DNA of 64,000 bases from Limnomonas spitsbergensis. Its lineage: Eukaryota > Chlorophyta > Chlorophyceae > Chlamydomonadales. The stretch lies in assembly GCA_037349105.1 (NCBI GenBank), contig JAYJMM010000093.1:496001-560000 (forward strand). The letters are read 5' to 3'. The position numbers were made by a program, and so were the translations under genes. Below the pieces are notes generated by a model. That model was not told the DNA's origin and ran no database searches. It worked only from the letters and a program-made list of their open reading frames with translations. This document shows, piece after piece, positions 23,001-35,000 of the stretch. Position 1 is the first letter of the stretch. Every line of letters starts with the position of its first letter.

Positions 23001-26000
23001 CCTGACCCCTAAACCCTTGCAGGGCGAGTCTCCTGGAAAGGGCGTTGCATACATCCCGTATCGCAACAGCAAGCTGACTCGACTGCTCAAGGTGAGGGCG
23101 TTGAAAGGAAGAAGGCAATTGTGTCGTCATAGGACAGCTGAGGAGCACGCCATGTAGCAGGCAACATGCAGGGACGGGCCCGGGGGTAGCCAAGTAGCCA
23201 AGTTGCCAAGTAGCCAAGTAGCCAAGTAGCCAGGTAGCCAAGTAGCCAGGTAGCCAAGTAGCCAAGTAGCCAGGTAGCCAAGTAGCCAGGTAGCCAGGTA
23301 GCCAAGTAGCCAGGTAGCCAAGTAGCCAAGTAGCCAGGTAGCCATGTAGCCAAGTAGCCATGAAGCCAAGTAGCCAAGCAGCCAAGTAGCAAGGTAGCAA
23401 GGTAGCAAGGTACCCAAGCAGCCAAGTAGCCAAGTAGCCAGGTAGCCAAGCAGCCAAGTAGCCATGCAGCCAAGTAGCCAGGTAGCCAAGTCGCCAGGTA
23501 GCCAAGTAGCCAAGTTGCCAAGTAGCCAAGTAGCCAAGTAGCCAAGCAGCCAGGTAGCCAAGTAGCCAGGTAGCCAAGTAGCCAGGTACCCAAGCAGCCA
23601 AGTAGCCAAGTAGCCAAATAGCCAAGCAGCCAAGTAGCCATGCAGCCATGTAGCCAAGTAGCCAGGTAGCCAAGTTGCCAAGTTGACAAGTAGCCAAGTA
23701 GCCAGGCAGCCAAGTAGCCAGGTAGCCAAGTAGCCAGGTAGCCAAGTAGCCAGGTAGCCAAGTAGCCAGGTAGCCAAGTAGCCAAGTAGCCAGGTAGCCA
23801 AGTTGCCAAGTAGCCATGCAGCCAAGTTGCCAAGTTGCCAAGTAGCCAAGTAGCCAGGTAGCCATGCAGCCAAGTTGCCAAGTAGCCAAGTAGCCAGGTA
23901 CCCATGTTGCCAAGTTGCCAAGTAGCCAAGTAGCCAAGTAGCCAGGTAGCCATGCAGCCAAGTTGCCAAGTAGCCAGGTACCCATGTTGCCAAGTTGCCA
24001 AGTAGCCAAGTAGCCAGGTAGCCAAGTAGCCAGGTAGCCAAGTAGCCTGGTAGCCAAGTAGCCAAGTTGCCAAGTAGCCAGGTAGCCAAGTTGCCAAGTA
24101 GCCAAGTAGCCAGGTAGCCATGCAGCCAAGTTGCCAAGTTGCCAAGTAGCCAAGTAGCCAGGTAGCCATGCAGCCAAGTTGCCAAGTAGCCAAGTAGCCA
24201 GGTACCCATGTTGCCAAGTTGCCAAGTAGCCAAGTAGCCAGTTAGCCAAGTAGCCAAGTTGCCAAGTTGCCAAGTAGCCAAGTAGCCAGGTAGCCAGGTA
24301 GCCATGCAGCCAAGTTGCCAAGTAGCCAAGTAGCCAAGTAGCCAGGTAGCCATGCAGCCAAGTTGCCAAGTAGCCAGGTACCCATGTTGCCAAGTTACCG
24401 AGTAGTGCTTGCCAAGTCGCCGTTTTAGCCAGGGAAGGTATTTCTTTTGCTGGCCCAGGCCGACCGGGGGGCCTAAAAGTGGCCGGCAGTGTGGATGGAA
24501 TTTTTGAGCCACCATGGATTCCCTTGCCTTGAGCAGCAAGTCTACTTGACTGCCCAAGTTGAGTGGAGTAGTGAGTTGATACAGTTCAAAGCAGGGATTG
24601 GGAGGCTGAGTTAAGGGCCCTGAGGACTAGTAGTTGCAATTTTTTGAAAGGTTATAGTGAGAGTGAGTGGCTGTGGCAAGAGGATGTCCGTGGCAGGGAT
24701 CAGGCGACCAGGCAACCAGGCAACCCACTCAAACGAGGATACCTAAGTTCTAGATGAATGAGTGATATCGAAAAAAATAAATACCTCCACTGGAGGTATT
24801 TTCCTTTGCGGTCATAAAATATGTGAAGCGGGCGTCGTTTTCTGCCTGTCCTTAAACCGCAAATCTACAGCCAAGCTGTACTGCCTCTGGCTGTACCGCT
24901 TTGTATTGTACTGCTTCATCCAGTACATTTCCACACCATGCTGCATCCACACCCATAGCCCCTGTGACCCTGATGTGTACACCTCAGCATACCTTTCACA
25001 CCCCCACACGAGTTTCACACCTTCATACACATTTCACACCTTCGTACACATTTATAAAATTCATACACATTTCTCTGTGATGCAGGACGGACTGAGCGGC
25101 AACAGCCGTACCGCAATGATTACCACTGTCTCCTCCGCCTCGGATCAGTACCACCACTCTATTGGCACACTCAAGTGAGTGCAGATCCATGGTAATAATG
25201 GCAGATCCAGGGTACTCATAGCAGATCTAGGGTAGTAAAGGCAGATCTAGGGTAGTTGTGGCAGGTTAAGGGTAGTAAAGGCAGATCTAGGACTTCTAGC
25301 AATGGTAGATCTGGGTGAAATCTGTACATCCGGGTATCATCCAGCTCAGATCAGTACGATCACTGCATGCTTAAGTTGGTGCATAGGGAGAAGGGGTGCG
25401 GATCTAGGGCTTACAGTACTGGCAGATCTGGGCAGGATCTGTAGATCCAGGCTTCGTCCACCTCATTACTCATTAGTACAATCTCATCACTGGTAAACTG
25501 AAGGGAGTGTGTGCTTGGGGAGGAGGGGTGCAGATCTGGGGCTTGTAGTTGTGTCAGATCCGGGAAGGATCTGTAGATCTGGGCATCGTCCAGATCGGAT
25601 CAGTAGCTCAGTACCACCCCCCTACTGGCACATAAAAGTGGGTGCGTGCAAATGCATGGGGATCTGGTGCACACCGGTGCACGCCTCCGGTGAATAATGC
25701 TGCTCTAGTTTGGTGCACAAAAAAATAATGCTGGCGAGCGTCCCGTCACGTCAGGTCCCCCTACAGGCACATTAAAGTGGGTGCCTGCATGGGGAGGAGG
25801 GGTGTGCATGGGGCGTGCATGGGGCCTTGGAGCTGAACTGTCCCCTGCGGTACTGCGCAGGTACACTGACTGGGCCGATGCTGCTAAACCCCTATCTCCT
25901 TCCACCTTAACCCTAACCTGCGACACCGCGCAGATATGCTGATCGGGCGAAGGAAATCAAGACACATGTTGTGCAGAATGTCGGGACGGTGGAAAGCCAC

Positions 26001-29000
26001 GTCGCTGACTATCAGCGCATTATTGACAACCTGCAGGTGTGGAATATAGTGTGAAATAAGTGTGTAGTAAGTGTGGGGGCGTTTCTGCTGGTATGGAACA
26101 GTGTGCAGAATACTTTTATGTGTATGGAATCAGTGCGTGGGGGGTGCCTCTGCAAGTGTGGAGTGTGGAATGTGGTTATGAATTAGTGTGGGGTGTGTGT
26201 CTGCAGGTGTGGAATAGAGTGATGAACAGTGTGGATTGAATGTGGGACATGTGCTTGCAGGTATGGAGCATAGTGTGGAACTGCCATGTAAATATAAATA
26301 TGATATACATTTTGGTGATGTATTCAAACCCAAAGCCTGTCAGGTGGATGTGCACGCTCGCTCAGATCCACACACCCTGATATCAGATCCCTTGTCAGGG
26401 ACTGCTACCTATCAGGGTATAGGGTTGGGGTTCTGATGGATCCAACAAAGGGAGATCTGTTGGATCCATCCGAACCCAAACCCTATACCCTGACAGGTGA
26501 AAGTACAGATGTTTGGTGAGCTAGAGAAGGGATCGGGCGTTTACATCCTCTGTTTGGTCTAGCCGTCGTTGCGCGTTCAGTGAACATTACTTATTTACTC
26601 TTTGATCATGTGTACGGCAAAGCTGTACAATTTGCTCGATTCCAGTGCATAGATTTTTGCCGTACCTTTTTCTTCTGCACTGTAAGGTAGCCGAGCAACA
26701 AGATTTACTGGATCCATTAACTTGAACCCTGTACCGTCACAGGTGGAGGTACAGGACCTGAAGGTACAGTTGAAGGACAGGCCCCGTACTGCTAACAACC
26801 CAACCGCCATTGGAGCTGGCTCCTCAGAGACAGAGGTCCTAGCCTTCATTGATGAGCTGGTGCAGGTGTGATGGGGGGGGGAGGTGGAGGAAGAGACGGA
26901 GGTCCTAGCGTTTATTGATGAACTGGTGCAGGTGCGAGGGTGGGAGTGGGGGGGGGGGGGCGAGGGTTGGAGAGAGAGGGGGGGCAAGGGTGTGAGAGGA
27001 GGGAAGGGGGAGGGAGGTCCTGGCCTTCATTGATGAGTTGGTGCTGGTGCGAGTGTGTGTAGGGGGGAGGGAGGGAGAGAGGGGGGAAGGGGAGGGGAGG
27101 GAGGGAAAGGGTTTGGGAGGAGGGCAGGGGGAGGAATATCCTGGCCTTCATTGATGAGTTGGTGCACGTGCTGCTGAAGCATCTGCATTTTTGCATCCCC
27201 TTTGAACCCCCACTTCACATTTTGCATCCCCTTTGCACCCCCACTTCACATCCACAGGTGCTCCCCTGAAGCATCTGCATTTTTGCATCCCCTCACACCT
27301 GTGTGTACTTCACGCGTTCACTCTTTCAGGAAATGAATGATAACATTGAGGAGCGGATCAACCTGCAGAAAGGGCTGTTCGAGGTGGAGGACGCCAACAT
27401 CTTTAACAAGTAAGAGAGAGAGGCAGAGAGGGAGAGAGAGAGACAGAGAGGGAGAGACAGAGAGAGGGACAGAGAGGGAGAGACAGAGGGAGAGACAGAG
27501 AGGGAGAGACAGAGAGAGGGACAGAGAGGGAGAGACAGAGGGACAGAGAGGGAGCAAAAAAACATCAAAATTAAGAGAACTGTCATGCAACCCACACTTG
27601 TTTGAAGTGGAGGATGCTGACATATTTAACAAGTAAGAGAAAGGGAGAGAGAGGGGACGCCGACGTCTCAATGGGTTGTTGGGGGTGGAGGATGAAAACA
27701 TCTTAAAACAGGGCAGAGAGGAAGAGACAGAGAGGGTGAGGGGGAAAAGAAACACCAAAATCAAGAGTGTGTTTCGCACAACCCACACATGTGCATGGTG
27801 GAGGACGCTAAGAAATTCAAGATGTAAGAGGGAGAAAGAGAGAGAGAGAGGGGACACTAACGCCAGAAAGGGCTGTTCGAGGTGGAGCATGCAAACATCT
27901 GTGACAAATTAAAGGGAAAGAGAGAACGGTCACAACTCCGAGCGGAGGGAAAGAGAGAAATAGAGAAGGGCATGAGGAGACTGTGAGGGGATGGAGAAAA
28001 AAAGGGAGACCTTAGGGAAATAAGTGCATGACGGAAACAAAGTGTGAAATGAAGAGTGAAATGAAGAGTGAAATGAAGAGTGAATGAGAGAGCTTTGACA
28101 TGTACCCTACACCTGTTTGTGTAGGTATGAACTAAAGCAGCTTACCTTCATCACCCCAGACATGTTTGAGATTTGAACTGAAGCAACTTCCCTTCCTCCT
28201 CCCACACCTGTTTGTCTAAGTATGAACTAAAACAACCCTCTCTCTCCTCCCACACTTGTTTTTGTAGGTATGAACTGAAGCAGCTGGATGAGTTCCTCCC
28301 ACACCTGTTTGTCTAAGTATGAATTAAAAACAACCCTCTCTCTCCTCCCACACTTGTTTGTGTAGGTATGAACTGAAGCAGCTGGACGAGTTCCTGGATG
28401 CAGCCCAGGGCAGTGTAAAGGATATCTGTGAGGCGAGGGACAGGCGCAATGACGTGATGGCGGCGGTCAAAGAGAACGACAGGGAGAAGATGAAGTACAA
28501 GGTGTGTTTGGTTGAAGTGTGAAGTATATCCGTGAGGCAAGGGACAGGCGCAATGACGCGATGGCGGCGGTGAGGGAGAATGGCGGGGAGAAGCATGGGG
28601 AGATGAATTGCAAGGTGTGCTTTGTTGAAGTGTGAACTGTGAAGTGTAAAGCATGAAGAAATGACATAAAAGACAGACTGGGCGAAAGAGGGGAGGGGGA
28701 GGGGGGCTGTGCTCAAACGCGCCTTCACAAGTACATACATTCACATGCCTGGGCCCACATCGCCCCCTGTCGCTTGCGCCTATCTCCCTCACCGCACCAC
28801 CAGTCACCGAAACCTTCGTCAACCCACCACCATCCACCCGTACCCCTGTCCACGTACCCCCTGACCACTCACGGTTACCCAAACTGCCACCACTCACTGC
28901 CACCACCCACTGTCATCACCCACTGCCACCACTCACTGTCACCAGTGGCTGCCACCACACACTGTCACCACTCACTGTCACCACACAATGTCGCCACTCA

Positions 29001-32000
29001 CTGTCGCCACTCTCTGTCACCACACAATGTCAACACACACTGCCACCACCCACTGTCACCACACAATGTCAACACACACTGCCACCACCCACTGCCACAC
29101 CCACTGCCACCACACACTGTCACCACTCACTGTCACCACTGACTGCCGCCACACAATACCACCACTCAATGTGGCCAGTGACTGCCACCACCCACTGTCA
29201 CCAGTGACTGACACCACGTACTGCCACCACTCACTGTCACCACCCACTGTCATCACCCACTGCCACCACACAATGTCGCCACTCACTGTTACCCCTGACT
29301 GTCACCACACAATGCCACCACTCACTGTCGCCAGTGACTGCCACCACCCACTGTCACCACCCACTGCCACCACGCACTGCCACCACTCACTGTCACGACT
29401 CAATATCAACACTTACTGGCAGGCCGAGATTTCTGAGAATGAAGAGGAGAGGAGAGGCATCCAATCGCGGATCGATCAGCTGGCGCAGACCAACCAGAAC
29501 GTGGCCTTCCTCAACCTGATGAGCACCTTCAGGCTACAGGTGGGGTGAAGGGGGGGGGGTCCTCAACCTGATGAGCACCTTCAGGCTACAGGTGGGGTAA
29601 AGGGGGGGGGGGGGGGTGAAGGGGGGGGGGGGGGGTCCTCAACCTGATGAGCACCTTCAGGCTGTTGGTCAGTGGAGGGGGGGAGGGTGAAGGGGGGGGG
29701 GTGAAGGGGGAAGGGTGAAGGGGGGAGGGGGGTCCTCAACCTGATGAGCACCTTCAGGCTGTTGGTCAGTGGAGGGGGGGAGGGTGAAGGGGGGGGGGGG
29801 TGAAGGAAAGGGGAAAGAAGCACTTTCCTAAGACAGAACATGGCCTTCCTCAACAGGCTGCGCTGTTTCTTTAACTCTCACGTCCCCCACGGGGCGTAGC
29901 TTTATTTCTTTCTTCCTTGAGCACCAAGTCCACTCGACTGCTCAAGTTGGGGGTGGTATCGAAACGAATAAAAGACCGGTGCACCGGAGGTATAACTTTG
30001 AGACCTTATTAGCTCAGGTCAGTGGAGAGAAGGAGGGGGGGCAAGAAGGGGACGGGGAAGGGGGGAGATCTTGAGTCTCTTCATGCAGCAGGTCAGAAAG
30101 GGGGGGGCAAGGAGTGCAGGGGAGGGGGGTCCCCAGCAGTATGAGCACCTTCGGGCTGCAGGTCAGTGGAGGGGGGGGGGGGGCAGGAAGGGGAGGGGGA
30201 GGCTGTCGGGGCTAAGGGCTGCGCCGAGTAAATGACTTCGCAAGCATATCAGCAACTGCGCAAGCAATTCAGTAATATGCGCGGTGCGCCTTATCAGCAT
30301 GACAAGATCTTGAGTCTCTTCATGCAGCAGGTCAGAAAGGGTGGGCAAGGAATGCGGGAGAGGGGGGTCCGCTGGCGGTACATGCCACCCGACACTCTTT
30401 TTGACCTGCTGTACAGGCGGTACGGCTTCAGGAGGTGAAGTTCCAGATGGCGGTACGTGATCAGATTATCGGCGAGCAGCGGGAGGTCATATCCAACCTG
30501 TGGCGGATCCTGGATAAGAGCGGGATTGGCCGGGACCGCGTCCTGGACATCGCCAAGCAGGTGTGAACGGGGTGTGAAGGAGGTGTGAAATGGGGCGGCA
30601 GTGTGGACAAGAGCGGGATTGGCCGGGACCGCGTCCTGGACATTTCCAAGCAGGTGTGAATGGGGTGTGAAGGAGGTGTGGATTGGGGCGGCAGTGTGGA
30701 CACAAGTGGGATTGACCGGGACCGCGTCCCGGACATAGCCAAGCAGGTGTGAACGTGGTGTGAACAATGTGGTGTGGAATGGGGTGGCAGTGTGGACAAG
30801 AGTGGGATCGGTCGGGACTGCGTGCTGGACATCGCCTAGAAGGTGTGAACGTGGTCTGTAGGTGGTATGGAATGGGGTGGCTGATTCTGGACAAGAGCAG
30901 AATCGGCCGGGACCGCGTGCGGGACATAGCCAAGCAGGTGTGAACGGGTGTGGAATGGGGTGGTAGTGTGGACAAAAGTGGGATTGGCCGGGACAGGGTG
31001 CTAGGCATCGTGAGCATAGTGTGGACATAGTGTGAGGGTGGTGTGAACTGTGGTGTGGATGGAGCAAGCGTATCATTGATCGTTTCAGGGTAGGAGCGGT
31101 ATGGGTCCGGACACTGTGTAGGAAGCTGCCATGCAGGTGTGTAATGGGGCTGGAGCGTGTGAAATCCAACTGACGTCCATCCTCCAACTGCTGTTCAACC
31201 TCTCCCCAACCGCTCCCCAACCACCCACAGGAGGGCATCATCATGGACGGGTTCTTCCCATTCAGCGAGGAGGCAATGCGGGAGGAAAGCCTGATCTATC
31301 CCGTTGCGGCGCCCATGGCTGCTGCTGCTGCTGGTGCTGCGGCTGCTGCTGCTGGGGGGCATGAGGCGGTTGCTGGTGCCAACCTCAATAAAGCGGGCGG
31401 AGCCATCGGGGGAGCGCATGGGCAGCACACAGGTGAGGGGGAGAGTTATGAATAAGGAGAGACGGGATATCTAGAAGGCCCACCGTAGATTGGAGTTGCC
31501 TTCCCTCGGGCATCCAAACAACGTTTATGTTGCTGTACTCCGGGCAATCTGTCGACAAAACTCTGAATTTCCTACTAAAAGGTGGCGTCGAAAAACACAA
31601 TGGTTAGTTTACCCATGGCTTGCTCAAAACCCCAAACAACGTTGTTTACGAGGGCAGGCAAAGCAAATCTACAGTGTAGAAAATTCAGATATGGGATCCT
31701 GACTGGTTCCGTGAAATATGCCAACCTGGACATTTAAAATATGCCAACCTGGACATTTAAAATATGCCAACCTGGACATTTAAAATATGCCAACCTGGAC
31801 ATTTAAAATATGCCAACCTGGACATTTAAATATGCCAACCTGGACATTTAAAATATGCCAACCTGGACATTTTAAATATGCCAACCTGGACATTTAAAAT
31901 ATGCCATCCTGGACATTTAAAATATGCCAACCTGGACATTTAAAATATGCCAACCTGGACATTTAAAATATTCCAACCTGGACATTTAAAATATGCCAAC

Positions 32001-35000
32001 CTGGACATTTAAAATATGCCAACCTGGACATTTAAAATATGCCAACCTGGACATTTAAAATATGCCAACCTGGACATTTAAAATATGCCAACCTGGACAT
32101 TTAAAGTATACCAAACTGAGCAATTGAAAGCTGAGGGGTCCGAAACACTTGACCAGAAAAACCTGGAAGCTTTGAAATCTGTAGAAGAGAACATCCGCCG
32201 CGTCATCTGCCCCCAGCCTCTTGAGGGGGCCTGCCAAGTGCCAGCTGGCGCTTCAGTCTGAAGCTGAACTCCAACTGAAGTCCAACTGTACTGAAAGCTG
32301 TTTTCGAATTTGTTGGGTGATCTGACGACCCTTAAGCCTGGAGACATGAAGTTGTGCTGTATCGTTTCCTCTTAGTTTCAGGGGCCCAAACTGATACATT
32401 GGCAGAAGACCCCCCCGGCAGACAGCTGTGCTCGAAATAAAAGCTGCCGTGTAGTCATGTTGGAAGTCTGAAGAACATCTGGAAAATATGTGAAGAATAT
32501 ATGAATTTTTTTCCGACTGGCGCTTGCGCCAGCCATCACGGCAGCGGCACCATCAGCGGCGGTAGGCGAATGACGTTTTTATCAGATCACCCAACAGCCT
32601 TGAGATCCTGAGATCCACTGTGCCGTTTCTGCGTCCTTTCAGGGGTCCCGACGGGCGCTTCAGCCGGAGGCCACGGCAGCGGGACACCCAACGCCTCTTT
32701 GGCCGGCAACCGCGCCAAGATGCGGTAAGGAGGCGGGGATCTGCACGGGGATCTGGTGCAAGGATCTGTCTTTGGGATCTGGATGGGGATCTGGTGCAGG
32801 GATCTGGATGGGGATCTGGTGCAAGGATCTGTCTTGGGGATCTGGATGGGGATCTGGGCGGGGATCTGGACAGGGATTTGGTTAGGGATCTGGACGAGGA
32901 TCTGGGCGGGGCTTGGAAAAAACATGAGGTCGAGGGGGGAGGCTTCACAGTGATAAACCCATGGACCCATGAAGGTCCTGGCATGAACCGGGGGGGGGGG
33001 GGACAACTCTGAATCCAGGCAAAAGCCAGGGTTCAGGAAGGAAATGGCGAGAAAACCAGTGTTTACGATTTTTATAATCCAGGCTTGCATTTCTAGGAGC
33101 CAACGGTGTGGAAAAGTGTGGACGCTGGTAATCGCCTTTGGCATGCCAACTCCTTTTGGCTGAAAACGCCGATCCGATTTGTTCTCGACTCGGCCCAACT
33201 AGTCGCCAATGGCTGCCACTCGTCTGATAGAGATGCCCTGCATGAACAAAACCCGTCAACCCAATATCGACGGTTGCGATGCACCCTGTGTCGAAATGTT
33301 TTAAAACAAATCACCTTGATCGAATCTCAGGCGTTCCGCTTGTTATTCAGGGGGAAATGGGGAGGGGGGGGCGTTTTGAGCGACTGCGCTAGGCTCGAAG
33401 GCCATAAATTGCCCGCTGCCTTATTTCAGCTTGAGTGCGGCACTCAGGACTGAGAGAGAGAACCCCTCATAACCACTCGGACAATAAAACGGGTGCGATC
33501 CGTGGAGGCGATAAGGGGTTCACGATGGCCACCCGATTCACTATGCCAAGCAAGATTCACTAAGCCAAAGCAAGGGACATTAACTCCCAAAACAGTGTAC
33601 CAAACCCTGGTTGAACCCCTATCCCCCGAACCCTCAACTCGAACCCCTTCACTCGAACAGGAGGCCCAAACCCGAGCATGCGCCCCTTAACCCTTAACCC
33701 TACTCTAACCCGCCAGGTACCGCTTCTGGGCGCAGTACAACGGTGAGGGTAACGGTGATGACGCCAACAGCCCCGATGCCAGCCCCAAGTCCGTGGCCCC
33801 TCTCAGCCCCCACCGCCACGGCGGGCAATCGGCGGGGATGCGACGGAAGCCACGCAAGGAGCATCCCGCGGCCGCCGGCGCAGCAGCGCGGGCTGGCGGC
33901 GAGCACTCGGCAGACGAGCACGGCGGCGGCGGCGGCCAGGCACACCGCGCGTGGGGCGTCGGCGCAGTGGGGGCGGGGAAAGGAGGAGGAGGCGGCGGCG
34001 GCGGCGGGGCGGGCTCGAAGAATAAAGGCGCGGCGGGCGGGCGGGCCCCTGCTCCTCCGCACCACCAGCATCGGGGCGGGGCTGCGCCAGCGGTGCAGCG
34101 GGCGTTGGCGGGCGTTGGGAATAATGTGACGGCGCCTCCGGTCCGTCAAGGCCGACGCGCCGGGCAGCCGTCGCCGCAGGTATGTGAGGTTTTAGGGTTA
34201 AGGGTTTTAGGGTTTAGGAAGAACAAATGCAAGCTTTGGGTTCAAGGTTTAGGGTTTTAGGGTATAGGAGGAACGCGAGCTACGGGTTTCAGGGTTTAGT
34301 ACTACGGAGCACTACGGTACTTTGCCGCATTCAAATCCCAGATCGGTCCTCTCGATACAGTCTGTACCTGCACGGTATAGGCAGTACATCATGCTCATGC
34401 AGTGTTACGGAGTACTACGGTAATTTGCCATCTTTTAATGACCGGCCTTAAGCTACAATTCAGCTAAATCACTGTTCATGTTGGAGGGCCACCTGAACGA
34501 TTGGTAAAACCTCTCGGCGTGAAATGCCGTAGCTGGTCGTAAGGGAAATCGCAGAAGATTACTGAGGTACTGTCAAGTGATTGATCCACAATTGCGATGA
34601 CATGGGGAAGAATGTGCGTATCCTGTACGGGAAGGTCTAATCGCCGACACCTAGGGATCCGTTAAACATCACGAAGGATTGGAAACCATACATTATTCTA
34701 ACTTCTTACGGTACTTGTTGGAGGGCTCAGCTACAATTCACCTACATAACGTAATTGTTTATGATAGGGGCTTCAGCTACGTTTCACCTACGATACTACT
34801 GATGTTGCCTAAACCCTCTCAGGCCCGTGCGGCACTGGAAAACATCTCGGAGCAAGAAGAGAACGCTGGGCACCATTCCTTCGACCTGCCCAGCAGCCAT
34901 TACGGGAACGGTGCCGCAGCGCCGCCGGGCGCGCAGCCATCGGCAGCGAAACGCCGCGGTGAGGCCTGGGGTGACCAAGGTGGAGGGCCGCCGCCGCAGC

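Noticed and set aside
22990..24557. Three overlapping minus-strand ORFs of 376-476 codons rich in ATWLLGYL
   Set aside because: They read through the 8-bp TAGCCAAG array; the period makes every frame open.
29917..30000. Possible hammerhead ribozyme because of an ATCGAAAC segment near a hairpin
   Set aside because: The conserved CTGATGA core is missing in both copies of the repeat.
30253..30330. Possible extra kinesin exon ending [10 protein letters not shown] with GTCAGA donor
   Set aside because: It has a weak acceptor, and the flanking exons join in phase without it into the sequence expected between the coiled segments. A copy at about 30070 shows that it belongs to intron repeats.
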